Positions 1-9,182 of a stretch of DNA of 64,000 nucleotides are shown here, one piece after another (positions within the stretch are counted from its first letter, which is position 1; every line of letters starts with the position of its first letter). Location of the stretch: assembly GCF_000377745.1 (NCBI RefSeq), contig NZ_KB898709.1:315001-379000 (forward strand), read 5' to 3'. The notes beneath the pieces are model-generated. The model had not been told where the DNA came from and did not search any database. It worked only from the letters and a program-made list of their open reading frames with translations. This DNA is from Gilvimarinus chinensis DSM 19667 (GTDB lineage Bacteria > Pseudomonadota > Gammaproteobacteria > Pseudomonadales > Cellvibrionaceae). The position numbers were made by a program, and so were the translations under genes.

Positions 1-1362
1 CAACCTCTGTCAGTCATCATCGGACATCCCGAAGGGGATCATTCCAGCGTGCAGCGCCTATTTGCTCAGGCGCAAGTAAAAGAGCTAGATAACGAGCAAT
101 CACTGCCATCGGCAATAGCCAACAATGGCCATACGTTAATTCTATACACTCCCCCGGGCCTAGCCCTCGCCCGAGCGCTGGAGCAGGATAGCGAAATCGC
201 TTGCGACCAAGCGCTACAGCGCTGGAGCGACAGTACAAAAGCCATACTGCGCCATTTTATGCTCAACCGGGAGCATTGCATCTTGGTGAACGAGCTGGCC
301 CTTACTTATACCCCCCAAAAAGTATTAACAACGCTAGCCGGTAAGACCGACTACCCAATCAATACGGCCCGCGAGCCAGAGTTCGAGTTAAACGCGAAGC
401 CGTTAACAGAGGCACTGGGTAGCTGCCTGGCATACACAGACACGAACAGCAGCAGCTTATACCGCGACCTGGAAACCGTGGCAGACGTAAACGGAGAGCA
501 AACCCTACAGCAACATCAAGCCAGCTTGCGTAAAGCGTTGCAGCGAATAGCCGCCGATTACGCTCAACTATCAGTCACAGCCGAGAAATACCACGAAAGC
601 AGCCAAAAACTACAGCTCCTTCAGGATGAGAACCATACCCTGCAACAGCAGCTTCAGCATACTCAAGAAGCACTTGAGCAAAGCTCGAACGACTGCCAAA
701 AACTGTCTGAAGAAGCAGCTAACACAAAAATTAAAACCGCCGAGCCCAATGTAGAAAAACTGCAGGAACTGAAAGAAGAGAACGAGCTGCTTTTATTACA
801 ACTGCATCAGGTACAAGAAGAGCTGAAACATTACTTCTGCGAATACCAAAAACTGACTGACCCGTCCAGCCGCCAAGCCGGCGCCGCCGCGCAATTTACC
901 GCCCCGAGTGCCGGGCTAGCACTAGAAACACTTTTTGACCTGCGCGAAGAGCAAATTATAGGCAACAACTGGTACGACGCCGAGAGTGACGGCCGCTGGG
1001 CGGGCCCCGGCACAACCAGCACGCTCAACTTACCTGCGGTGGGCCAAGGCCCCTTTGAACTTGTATTCGACATTGTGCACGCCCTGGACACCAGCATCGT
1101 AAAACAGATGCAAATATTGCTTAATGGCGAACCATTAAACCTTAAGCACAAATTCGGCAAGCTACCCATCAAACGATTCCCTTGCCAAGTTAGCGCGCAA
1201 ATAGATTCTGCCCAAAGCTCGCAACAAGCCACATGGCACTTAGAGTTTCGTTTTCCCAAAACCCAGTCTCCTGCCGAGAAGGGCAGCGATGACCACCGCC
1301 AACTGGCGATACGGTTAAAGACAATTCTTGTTCGGGCACTTGTTGCGCCGCAGAAAGGCTGA
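1..1362 (+). CDS. Coiled-coil glycan-locus protein, 5' end outside window
   Basis: The reading frame is open back to the first base of the window, so the true start lies upstream; the GTG at 49 is only the first in-window start codon. The visible protein has an N-terminal globular part that I do not recognise. A Gln/Glu-rich coiled coil follows, about residues 155-265 from the GTG. The C-terminal domain of about 150 residues contains GNNWYDAESDGRW and predicted beta strands, like the beta-sandwich tails of some polysaccharide-locus proteins. The next gene follows after 11 bases in the same direction, so they are probably one operon. A structural or assembly role in surface glycan synthesis is inferred from neighbours only. 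Confidence 0.7.
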   Translation, partial: QPLSVIIGHPEGDHSSVQRLFAQAQVKELDNEQSLPSAIANNGHTLILYTPPGLALARALEQDSEIACDQALQRWSDSTKAILRHFMLNREHCILVNELALTYTPQKVLTTLAGKTDYPINTAREPEFELNAKPLTEALGSCLAYTDTNSSSLYRDLETVADVNGEQTLQQHQASLRKALQRIAADYAQLSVTAEKYHESSQKLQLLQDENHTLQQQLQHTQEALEQSSNDCQKLSEEAANTKIKTAEPNVEKLQELKEENELLLLQLHQVQEELKHYFCEYQKLTDPSSRQAGAAAQFTAPSAGLALETLFDLREEQIIGNNWYDAESDGRWAGPGTTSTLNLPAVGQGPFELVFDIVHALDTSIVKQMQILLNGEPLNLKHKFGKLPIKRFPCQVSAQIDSAQSSQQATWHLEFRFPKTQSPAEKGSDDHRQLAIRLKTILVRALVAPQKG

Positions 1363-1373
1363 AGTAACCATTT

Positions 1374-2597
1374 ATGCAAAACTCAACAAGCATTGCCGAG
1401 TGGCAACTATTACTGCAAGCGCTCACCCCAGTACAGGGTTGGCTATACGTTGGCGCAGGCCGCGGCGACATGCTAGGCGAAGAACGATTTAAAAAAGTAC
1501 CCAAGCTACTGGCCATAGAGGCAAATGAACACGCCACCCAACTGCTTGACCACGCCACCTCTGCCCACAGAAACTGGCAAGCAGCACAAGCTTTAATCAG
1601 CGAATCAAATGGGCAGGCTACTTGGCACCACCTAACCCGCGAAGAAGACAACGGGCTGCTGTCCGCGCAAGCTCTGAGCCAGCTGTGGCCCAACATACAA
1701 ACGTTAGAGCAAACCCAACACCCCACCATTACCCTTAGCCAATTGCTGGAAGTTAAAGGGGAAAGCCCGGAAAGCTACAACTGGCTGACCATTGACTGCC
1801 TACCCGCAACTCGCTTGCTACAAGGGTTGAAAGGCACCCTGGAATCGGTAGACATGATTGAAGTGCGCGTTGCTTTAAATGAAGCAATAGCAATCGAATC
1901 TGGCGCCTGCCTAAAAGAAAGTGACGCTTTCATACAACCGTTAGGGTTTACGCGTTTAGCAGTTGAAGAATCCAGCAACCCGCTTATCGGTCGAGCACTG
2001 TACGGGCGCAACTTCAAAGCCCTTGCCTGCGAACAACAAAGAAAGTGCACCTCTCTAGAAAACCAAAATAGTAGCTTGGCGCTGCAATGCAAAGAACTTA
2101 AGATTCACAACGAGACCATCGCAAAAGAGCTGCAGGCTGCTCCGAGTGAGCAGGAAAAGCTGAAAAACCAAAAGCTCAAACTAAAAGAAGAACTTCAAAA
2201 GGCTCGACAGGACATAAGCGAACTAGAAAACCAAAACTATGTCCTGGCATCACAATGCACTGAGCTGAAAGCGAAAAAAGAAGCCTTGCTACAGCAAGAA
2301 AAAGATACTAAAAGCAAGCTAGAAAAACAGCGCGTTCAAGAATCAAACCTAAGAAAACAGCTAGAACAAGCGCAAGCGGAACTTAAGGAACAGTTACGCT
2401 CTGCACAGCTTAGCACCAAGCTACTGGCCAAAGTAGAAGCAGACACATCCGATTTACGTGAACGCTACGCCGAAAAAGTAAAAAGCGAGCAAGAACTTAA
2501 AGACCTGATTAAAGAGCTACACGGCAAACTGCTGACAGCATCCCACTTTTACCACAAAATTGAGCAAGAGCACCCCGAGCTGCTCGAGAAATTGTAG
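1374..2597 (+). CDS. FkbM-like methyltransferase domain with long coiled-coil tail
   Basis: This is a 407-residue protein. The first 215 residues follow the outline of FkbM-type SAM methyltransferases: a GAGRGD glycine-rich segment near residue 28, then TLSQLLEVKG, WLTIDCLPATRLLQG and a VDMIEVRVAL strand, ending with a LGFTRLAVEE element. The usual acidic-gly motif (D-V-E/Q-G) is replaced by DCLPA, so activity is uncertain. Residues 220-395 are an almost continuous Lys/Glu/Gln heptad coiled coil. ATG at 1374; the upstream gene ends 11 bases before and a sulfotransferase starts 17 bases after. The domain-plus-coil layout matches the preceding gene, so the two products may form a complex. Function beyond this is not known. 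Confidence 0.7.
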   Translation: MQNSTSIAEWQLLLQALTPVQGWLYVGAGRGDMLGEERFKKVPKLLAIEANEHATQLLDHATSAHRNWQAAQALISESNGQATWHHLTREEDNGLLSAQALSQLWPNIQTLEQTQHPTITLSQLLEVKGESPESYNWLTIDCLPATRLLQGLKGTLESVDMIEVRVALNEAIAIESGACLKESDAFIQPLGFTRLAVEESSNPLIGRALYGRNFKALACEQQRKCTSLENQNSSLALQCKELKIHNETIAKELQAAPSEQEKLKNQKLKLKEELQKARQDISELENQNYVLASQCTELKAKKEALLQQEKDTKSKLEKQRVQESNLRKQLEQAQAELKEQLRSAQLSTKLLAKVEADTSDLRERYAEKVKSEQELKDLIKELHGKLLTASHFYHKIEQEHPELLEKL

Positions 2598-2614
2598 TAA
2601 GGGCCGCAAAAACA

Positions 2615-3568
2615 ATGTCCACATCTACTGATCTAAAAACACTCCAACAAGAGCTACAGCAAGCACTTAGCTTAATAAACAGCTACAGTGCAGCAAACGG
2701 CGACACCCCCCCCCCACTGGACTCTAGTAGCTTTGGCAACACGCAAAGCTTGCTGGAGCGCTGTGCTGCAGTGGTTGACGCCGAGAAAGATAACTCGAAG
2801 CCGACGCTGCGCATCATTCACCATTTTGCTTGCAGTGGCGGCACATTAATTTCCAAATGTTTAGCGGCACAACCCAATACATTCCTACTGAGTGAACTAC
2901 ACCCGACCACCCACTTAGGAATGAATATAAACAAAGCCTCTTACACACCTAGGGATATCACCACGCAAGCCATATATGGCCAAGTCCCCCAAGTAAGAAA
3001 ACTGGCCGAAACATTATTTGTAAGTGGCATCAAAGAAACCGACCAACACATTCGAGAACTCGGCGGCCAGCTCATTATACGAGCGCACAGCCACGCCGAT
3101 TACTGCACCACAGAACCAACTCCAGATGTGGATACAATAACAAGATTATTGGAACCTCACTTTAACCTCAAACACTTGGTAACAGTACGACATCCAGTCG
3201 AATCTTTTATATCACTAAGAGAAAATAAATGGGTTCACTTTGAGCCTGACAACTTTGATGAATACTGCAGGCGACTATTAAAATTTTTGAAAGCTTTTAA
3301 CAAGAGCAGCATCATTAGGTATGAAGACTTTGTAGCTCACCCCAAAAAAATGATTAAAGAGGTGGCGAAGAAGTTAGACTTAAATCAAGTGTCAGATGAT
3401 TTCGAACATATAGATATATTTAAAATTAGTGGCGATAGCGGTCGATCTGGACGTGAAATATCTAAACGCCCCCCCAAAGTACCTAGCAACGAACTGGCTG
3501 GGGAAATTAAAAATTCGAAATATTTTCAACAGTTAATACAGCTTGGCTTTTTTGAACCTCCTGACTGA
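2615..3568 (+). CDS. Sulfotransferase family protein with poly-C tract
   Basis: A 317-residue putative PAPS-dependent sulfotransferase. The 5'-phosphosulfate loop is HHFACSGGTLISK (about 69-81), and the 3'-phosphate-binding segment is VTVRHPVESFISL (about 189-201) with the conserved Arg and Ser. It would place sulfate on a hydroxyl of a glycan or other carbohydrate; the acceptor cannot be read from sequence. The first 60 residues are a low-conservation leader containing Thr-Pro-Pro-Pro, encoded by a run of ten C (2706-2715). A second C7 run lies at 3469-3475. It sits downstream of the two coiled-coil proteins and upstream of sqdB. The late part of the gene is visibly A+T-rich compared with the first two genes. 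Confidence 0.8.
   Translation: MSTSTDLKTLQQELQQALSLINSYSAANGDTPPPLDSSSFGNTQSLLERCAAVVDAEKDNSKPTLRIIHHFACSGGTLISKCLAAQPNTFLLSELHPTTHLGMNINKASYTPRDITTQAIYGQVPQVRKLAETLFVSGIKETDQHIRELGGQLIIRAHSHADYCTTEPTPDVDTITRLLEPHFNLKHLVTVRHPVESFISLRENKWVHFEPDNFDEYCRRLLKFLKAFNKSSIIRYEDFVAHPKKMIKEVAKKLDLNQVSDDFEHIDIFKISGDSGRSGREISKRPPKVPSNELAGEIKNSKYFQQLIQLGFFEPPD
2706..2715 (+). repeat. C10 homopolymer within sulfotransferase ORF
   Basis: Ten consecutive C lie at codons 31-34 of the sulfotransferase. Reading through by hand, an eleventh C brings a TAG into frame four codons later, and loss of one C leads to a TAA roughly 55 codons later. The full-length frame is therefore the ON state at C10. Confidence 0.9.
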
Positions 3569-3646
3569 GATAGACCTTTTCATCACAGAAATAGATAAAA
3601 AAACATACACACCAACTTGAATATACAACTAGATAAGGGCATAACA

Positions 3647-4807
3647 ATGAAAGTACTAGTTTTGGGCGGCGACGGTTTCTGCGGCTGGCCAACCGCACTA
3701 CATCTATCCAATAAAGGGCATGATGTTGCCATTGTAGACAATCTCTCGAGGAGAAAGATTGACATTGAGCTGGAAGTCGAAAGCTTGACCCCAATACGCC
3801 CAATTGGGGAACGCCTTGCCGTATGGAAAGAGCTTACCGGAAAGGAAATTCCATTCTATGACTTCACCATCGGTGAAAACTATCATCGTCTTCTCACACT
3901 TTTGAAAGAGTTTAAACCAGACGCAGTTATTCATTTTGCGGAACAACGTGCCGCACCTTACTCAATGAAATCAAGCTCTCACAAACGTTACACCGTGACG
4001 AACAACCTAAACGCCACTAATGATGTACTTGCCGCTATTGTCGAATCTGAGCTAGACATTCACCTGATTCACTTGGGAACCATGGGTGTTTATGGCTATG
4101 GTACTGCGGGGATGAAAATACCTGAAGGGTATTTAAAAGTTAAAGTTGAAACACCCGCCGGCGAAGATGAGCAAGAAATATTGTACCCAACAAACCCTGG
4201 CTCAATCTATCATATGACAAAGAGTCAGGATCAAATATTTTTTCATTTTTACAACAAAAATGACGAGGTAAGGATCACCGATCTTCACCAAGGGATTGTT
4301 TGGGGAACTCAGACAGAAGAGACCCGCAAAGACGAGCGACTGATTAACCGTTTTGATTATGATGGAGATTACGGCACCGTTCTCAACCGATTTGTAATGC
4401 AGGCGGCTATTAACTACCCATTAACAGTGCACGGCACCGGCGGACAAACACGAGCGTTTATTCATATCCAGGACACCTGTCACTGCATCGAGCTAGCACT
4501 AACCAACCCACCGAAAAAGGGTGAAAGAGTTAGCATTCTCAATCAAATGACAGAGACCCACCGGTTACGCGATCTTGCCCAAAAGCTTAAAGACTTAATG
4601 GGTGCCGAAATTGCTTATGTCAAAAACCCACGCAATGAAGCAGAAGAAAATGATTTGCATGTTGCTAATGATCGCTTCCTAGGGTTAGGTTTAACCCCCA
4701 TTACCCTTTCAGATGGATTGATAGAAGAAGTGCAAGAAATTGCCCAAAAATATGCAGATCGGTGCGACAAAACCAAAATTCCAGCGGCATCCCTATGGAA
4801 CAAGTAG
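3647..4807 (+). CDS. sqdB: UDP-sulfoquinovose synthase
   Basis: Extended short-chain dehydrogenase of 386 residues that makes UDP-sulfoquinovose from UDP-glucose and sulfite. The NAD-binding start is VLGGDGFCGWP (residues 5-15). It also has the family's AEQRAAPYSM block (98-107), GTMGVYG with Thr145, and the Tyr188-xxx-Lys192 pair in YHMTK; these match the Thr, Tyr and Lys of plant SQD1. The ATG at 3647 is preferred over the TTG at 3617, because an AAGGG lies about eight bases before it and the family begins MKVLVLGGDG. No SqdX- or SQD2-type lipid glycosyltransferase is visible nearby. Given the glycan genes around it, the sugar probably goes into a polysaccharide rather than sulfolipid (inference). 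Confidence 0.92.
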   Translation: MKVLVLGGDGFCGWPTALHLSNKGHDVAIVDNLSRRKIDIELEVESLTPIRPIGERLAVWKELTGKEIPFYDFTIGENYHRLLTLLKEFKPDAVIHFAEQRAAPYSMKSSSHKRYTVTNNLNATNDVLAAIVESELDIHLIHLGTMGVYGYGTAGMKIPEGYLKVKVETPAGEDEQEILYPTNPGSIYHMTKSQDQIFFHFYNKNDEVRITDLHQGIVWGTQTEETRKDERLINRFDYDGDYGTVLNRFVMQAAINYPLTVHGTGGQTRAFIHIQDTCHCIELALTNPPKKGERVSILNQMTETHRLRDLAQKLKDLMGAEIAYVKNPRNEAEENDLHVANDRFLGLGLTPITLSDGLIEEVQEIAQKYADRCDKTKIPAASLWNK

Positions 4808-4893
4808 TAAGCTATTCCAAATCGTTTTAACGCATCAGTGTGAAATAATTTTGATGAATAATTAGCGTACGAATCATTATTGAGGGATAGATT

Positions 4894-5832
4894 TTGACAA
4901 AGATTTTATTAACAGGCGGATGCGGTTTTATTGGTTCCAACTTGGGTCCGCTGCTGATCGATCAGGGATTTGAAGTCACAATTCTTGATAATTTTTCTAA
5001 GGGTGATATTTCGTATCTACCCAAGCATGATCAATTCGAAATAATTGAAGCGGACATAGGTGACGAGGAAGCAGTCTATAATGCAGCCAAAGGAAAAGAT
5101 GCAGTCATTCACCTTGCCGCACTGGGCTCGGTTGTCGAGTCAGTTGTGAATCCTAACGATAACTTTATCAGCAACGCAGAAGGGACATTTAAAGTATTAA
5201 ATGCCGCTCGTCGAGCGGGAATAAAAAGATGCGTCTTTGCTTCCACAGGGGGAGCTATTATGGGAAACACCCCGCCCCCTGTTAATGAAACCTCTCTACC
5301 AAAACCCATCTCCCCCTACGGAGCAAGCAAGCTGGCAGGTGAAGGGTACTGCTCTGCTTTTTCTCACGCCTACGACATGAACATTACGGCCCTACGTTTT
5401 GCCAATGTCATCGGCCCTATTAGTGCACACAAAAAAGGCGCAATAACTGTCTTTATTCGCGCCCTAATGAATAACAAACCCATCACTATTTTTGGAGACG
5501 GGAAGGCCACAAGAGATTTTTTATTTGTAAAAGATTTGTGCAAAGGCATTGTATCGGCACTAATTAAAAACAAACCTGGCTTTAATGTTTATCACCTTGC
5601 ATCAGGTGAAGAGGTATCAGTTAAGCAATTAGCCAAAACGCTCTGCGAAGTTGCAGAAAAACCAGACCACGAGATTAGATTCGAGAGCAAGCGAAAGGGT
5701 GAGGTCGAACGAAATTTTGCCGACTACAAAAAAGCCAAAGAGGAATTAGGTTTTTTACCGTCCTTCACATTAGACGAAGCCCTAAAGATAACTTGGAACT
5801 GGTTTCTCGAACATGAAGGCCCAGAGTCATAA
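4894..5832 (+). CDS. NAD-dependent sugar-nucleotide epimerase/dehydratase (GalE-like)
   Basis: A 312-residue extended SDR. Its NAD-binding motif is TGGCGFIGSN (residues 7-16). The active-site Ser/Thr is in FASTGG (115-120) and the catalytic pair is Tyr142/Lys146 in PYGASK. The overall form fits UDP-hexose 4-epimerases or related enzymes, and exact substrate cannot be assigned. The start is a TTG at 4894 preceded by a GAGGGA. It follows sqdB by 86 bases and ends two bases before the next ATG, so it is probably cotranscribed with the glycosyltransferase genes downstream. It likely supplies a second nucleotide sugar (for example a galacto- or uronic-type sugar) for the same glycan. Confidence 0.85.
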   Translation: MTKILLTGGCGFIGSNLGPLLIDQGFEVTILDNFSKGDISYLPKHDQFEIIEADIGDEEAVYNAAKGKDAVIHLAALGSVVESVVNPNDNFISNAEGTFKVLNAARRAGIKRCVFASTGGAIMGNTPPPVNETSLPKPISPYGASKLAGEGYCSAFSHAYDMNITALRFANVIGPISAHKKGAITVFIRALMNNKPITIFGDGKATRDFLFVKDLCKGIVSALIKNKPGFNVYHLASGEEVSVKQLAKTLCEVAEKPDHEIRFESKRKGEVERNFADYKKAKEELGFLPSFTLDEALKITWNWFLEHEGPES

Positions 5833-5834
5833 TC

Positions 5835-6752
5835 ATGCTAATAAACGCTATAACTATACCTGTCATTCGTCAGGAAATGAAATCACTACAGGAGTGGATA
5901 AAAGATTGCCCAACCCCGGGCATGAATGTGCCCATCTATTTATCAATAGATAAGCAATGGCAAGAGCAAGAGAAAAGAGAGCTGTTAAAGGTTCATAACG
6001 CCAGCCATGCTAGAGACTGCCCGCTACGGTTTATAGATTGTGGAATCGAGCCATCACAGTCTTTTTATGAGAAAGACAAATCCATAGAAGGATTTGACTC
6101 CAATAGCTACCCCTACGGAAAAAAGTCGGGACCCAATATTCAGTTTTTTAGAACTTTACGAAAAATTTCCTCTATACAACCCAACATATCGGGCCTTCTA
6201 TTATTGGAAACAGATGCTCACCCTATTTTACAAAACTGGGCCCATGAATTAAATCAACGAATTCAGTGGCTTGGCAACAATGTATATATAGCCGGGTCTC
6301 GACCAGTGATGGCAGAGACAATAGGACCTATAAAAAGCCATATCAATGGTAACGCTTTATACAATTTAGGAAATACTAACTTTTCCAATTTTTTAGATTT
6401 TTGGGAAGAAACACTAATCGAATCAGTCAAGCTGAACCCAGACATCGCCTACGACGTAGCCCTAGAATGGTCCTATCATACATTTAAATCCTCAAATTCA
6501 AACGAATTTTTGAAAAAGATATGGGATAAAGAGTCTGCACATAGATACAAGAGAGGCTGCATTGACATATCAAGCTACATTCTAAACGTCAGCGGCTGCA
6601 GTGATACAGAACAGGCAAAAATACAAATTGAAAATCACTTGACCCAGAATCGTCGCACGGTAATTTTACACGGAAAGTACCAAAACCACGATGGCGAAGA
6701 TATTATTTTACAACTTAAACGAACTATATTAGAAGACCAGCTATCTCCTTGA
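5835..6752 (+). CDS. Putative glycosyltransferase-like protein of unknown family
   Basis: A 305-residue soluble protein with no signal peptide. I do not recognise the family firmly. Residues 121-130, LLLLETDAHP, look like the hydrophobic strand plus acidic motif of GT-A fold glycosyltransferases, and further on INGNALYNLG resembles segments in plant and bacterial sugar transferases of this type. It begins two bases after the epimerase stop and is followed 36 bases later by the GT2-GT4 fusion, so context supports a role in building the glycan. Base composition is A+T-rich like its neighbours. A glycosyltransferase role is inference. Confidence 0.6.
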   Translation: MLINAITIPVIRQEMKSLQEWIKDCPTPGMNVPIYLSIDKQWQEQEKRELLKVHNASHARDCPLRFIDCGIEPSQSFYEKDKSIEGFDSNSYPYGKKSGPNIQFFRTLRKISSIQPNISGLLLLETDAHPILQNWAHELNQRIQWLGNNVYIAGSRPVMAETIGPIKSHINGNALYNLGNTNFSNFLDFWEETLIESVKLNPDIAYDVALEWSYHTFKSSNSNEFLKKIWDKESAHRYKRGCIDISSYILNVSGCSDTEQAKIQIENHLTQNRRTVILHGKYQNHDGEDIILQLKRTILEDQLSP

Positions 6753-6788
6753 GATTAAAGGAAGCAAGCAACTCCAGAGGACGAGACA

Positions 6789-9059
6789 TTGAGCAAAATT
6801 GAAACACCGACTTCTACTGACGAGCTTTCTATCATTAGCGGTGAGATTTGTGGCACCAACCTAACTCTGGATAGAAAATCTAAATATTTTGCCGACGGAG
6901 GATTACGAACTGAAGGTTTGTTTAAGCAAAGTAATAAACAAAATCCTTTGGTATCAATTATAACCGTATGCATGAATTCAGCTTCCACCATAGAAAAGTG
7001 CATAAGCTCAGTACTAGCGCAGTCATACCAAAACATTGAGTACATTATCGTTGACGGATGGTCTAAAGATGAAACGTTGAAAATCATAAAAAAATTCAAA
7101 CAAAATATTGATTACTTCGTATCAGAGCCAGACTCAGGCCTTTACTGTGCGATGAACAAAGGGCTCTCGCTAGCACGTGGGGAATATATTCTACTACTCA
7201 ACTCCGATGATTGGTACACTGAGAATTGCGTACAGACCCTGATTGATACGCAAAAAGAGAAACAAGTCGATGTTGTATCAGCTCTTGCCGATTATGTCGA
7301 TGGTAACGAGAATCATCAGTTCACAACTCAACCGACGCCCCTCGACATAACAACTCATATTCGTAACCCTCTAAGACATGAGACCATGCTGGTACCCGCC
7401 TGGGTATATAATAAATTTGGCCCTTATGATGAAAGCTATCGAGTGATCGCTGACTTTCATTTTATTATTAAATTGTATGAGGCAGGCATAAAGCATTATA
7501 CATTGAACAAGCCGGTAATGAGCTTTAGAAATACCGGCATTTCCAGCACAGACATGTCAGCCTTATTTAAGGAAAGAGCAAGAATCCTAAGAGAACAATT
7601 TCCCTACATCAATAACACCGACGTAAGAATCTTATGCGACCTATCGGAGCTTAAACAGTCCGATGTTGAAGGAGTGCTTCGAAGAAACAGAATGTACCAC
7701 AAGTTTCATGCTTCCCTCCTCGCGTTTGCTAAAGGAAGGTGGAAATTTCAGGATAAATTTCTTGAAGATAATGACACAGAAATTTTCGAAAAGGACTATT
7801 TGAGAATAGAAACATTTACCACCAATGCCGGTGGCGGTGCTGGAATAGGGTCTCAAAGAAGAATTGAAGCCTTGTCATCAATTGGAGTTGATGTAGGCCT
7901 GAACGCACTTTTCGCAAGCAACTCGCCCGTGGAATTTAATCAGTTAACTCGAAGCAAAGAAGATAACCGCGAGATAAAGCCTATAGAGCTAGTATCGGAA
8001 AACTGTTTTGTCATTAGACAAAATACACCTGGCTTTAAAGCCGAAGAAATGTTCTCCAGCCACCGAAGTGTAATACGGTTATCTGATATGAGCTTAGAAA
8101 TCAACCGGGCAGATGTACTTCACTTCCACTGGATGAGCGGCATTCTCGACTACGATAATTTCGATTTAATAGCCAACAAACCGATAGTATGGACCCTCGC
8201 AGACATGACTGCCTTTACTGGAGGGTGCCACTACTCAGAAGGCTGCGAAGGTTATAAGAAAGACTGTAGCAACTGTGACCTTGTAGGCCCTAACAAGGAG
8301 ATCGTAAATGAAACATGGAAAACGAAAAAGCGAGCTTACGAAAAGCTAAACAACCTTACAATTATATGTCCTTCACAATGGCTAGCCGACAGAGCGTCAG
8401 AGAGCACGCTATTAAAACGGTTCCCGATTAAAATGATTCCCAACCCGGTGCCTCTATCACGCTATTTCCCGACCAATAAAACAGTGGCGAGGATTAAGCT
8501 AGGACTAGACCTTAGTAAGCGATATATATTATTCGGGGCAGACAACCTAACGAGCAAGCGAAAAGGCGGGGCTCAACTTGCGGAGGCGCTCAAGATATTA
8601 AGGAATAAGAAAGAAAAAAATATAGAAGTTCTTACTTTTGGTGAATCCAATATCGACCTTCCATTTCCCCAAGTAAAAATGGGGTACTGCTCAGATGACG
8701 ATCAAATGAGACTAATCTATTCTGCAGCAGACGTATTTGCTTTTCCCTCAAAGGAAGACAACTCTCCTCTTACCGTAAGCGAAGCTATGGCTTGCGGTAC
8801 AGTCGTAATCGCCTTCCCCGTGGGTAACATTCCTGAATTAATTCGGCACAAAATTAACGGCTATATTGCGAAAACGGGTGATATCGATGATTTTTCAAGA
8901 GGATTACAATGGTGCTTTGATGAGACAAGGATCAACAGAATAAAGCGTTCGCTATCTGCAGTTACCTCACTAAGGAATAACAATAACCCTCTCACCTCTG
9001 CACAGAGACACGCCGAGCTTTACTATCAAGTCTTCACCAAAGAACCTAGCAAACCATGA
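6789..9059 (+). CDS. Bifunctional glycosyltransferase, GT2 + GT4 fusion
   Basis: A 756-residue cytoplasmic protein with two transferase modules. Residues about 53-300 are a GT2 domain: LVSIITVCMNSASTI, then VDGWSKDET, and the acidic motif LNSDDWY at 138-143. Residues about 330-756 are a GT4 domain of the WcaC type: a cysteine cluster GCHYSEGCEGYKKDCSNC, FGADNLTSKRKGG, and SKEDNSPLTVSEAMACGT near 654-671. The start is TTG at 6789, with AGAGGA about eight bases upstream. Such fusions usually add two consecutive sugars to one acceptor; donor and linkage are not predictable. The stop overlaps an ATG (ATGA at 9056-9059). Confidence 0.88.
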   Translation: MSKIETPTSTDELSIISGEICGTNLTLDRKSKYFADGGLRTEGLFKQSNKQNPLVSIITVCMNSASTIEKCISSVLAQSYQNIEYIIVDGWSKDETLKIIKKFKQNIDYFVSEPDSGLYCAMNKGLSLARGEYILLLNSDDWYTENCVQTLIDTQKEKQVDVVSALADYVDGNENHQFTTQPTPLDITTHIRNPLRHETMLVPAWVYNKFGPYDESYRVIADFHFIIKLYEAGIKHYTLNKPVMSFRNTGISSTDMSALFKERARILREQFPYINNTDVRILCDLSELKQSDVEGVLRRNRMYHKFHASLLAFAKGRWKFQDKFLEDNDTEIFEKDYLRIETFTTNAGGGAGIGSQRRIEALSSIGVDVGLNALFASNSPVEFNQLTRSKEDNREIKPIELVSENCFVIRQNTPGFKAEEMFSSHRSVIRLSDMSLEINRADVLHFHWMSGILDYDNFDLIANKPIVWTLADMTAFTGGCHYSEGCEGYKKDCSNCDLVGPNKEIVNETWKTKKRAYEKLNNLTIICPSQWLADRASESTLLKRFPIKMIPNPVPLSRYFPTNKTVARIKLGLDLSKRYILFGADNLTSKRKGGAQLAEALKILRNKKEKNIEVLTFGESNIDLPFPQVKMGYCSDDDQMRLIYSAADVFAFPSKEDNSPLTVSEAMACGTVVIAFPVGNIPELIRHKINGYIAKTGDIDDFSRGLQWCFDETRINRIKRSLSAVTSLRNNNNPLTSAQRHAELYYQVFTKEPSKP

Positions 9060-9139
9060 TAACTATCACTTACAATAAAGCTCGGGATTGGCATATATGG
9101 CCTCGTCTGAAAATATACCAGTTAGTCTACGTCATTTGA
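9056..9139 (+). other. Short ORF overlapping the GT2-GT4 stop (ATGA)
   Basis: An ATG at 9056 overlaps the TGA of the preceding gene and opens a 27-codon frame. A second short frame runs from ATG 9097 to TAG 9207 (36 codons). The ATGA overlap suggests that a cotranslated gene once began here. Both frames stop before the sulfotransferase motifs downstream, so they may be remnants of its original 5' end. No function can be assigned. Confidence 0.25.
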
Positions 9140-9182
9140 ATATTTCTAAAAGTAAGGGTGTTTACTCACCTTTCGCATCACA

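Noticed and set aside
831-1729. Two minus-strand ORFs of about 180 codons opposite the first two genes
   Set aside because: Cysteine- and serine-rich shadow translations of well-supported + strand genes.
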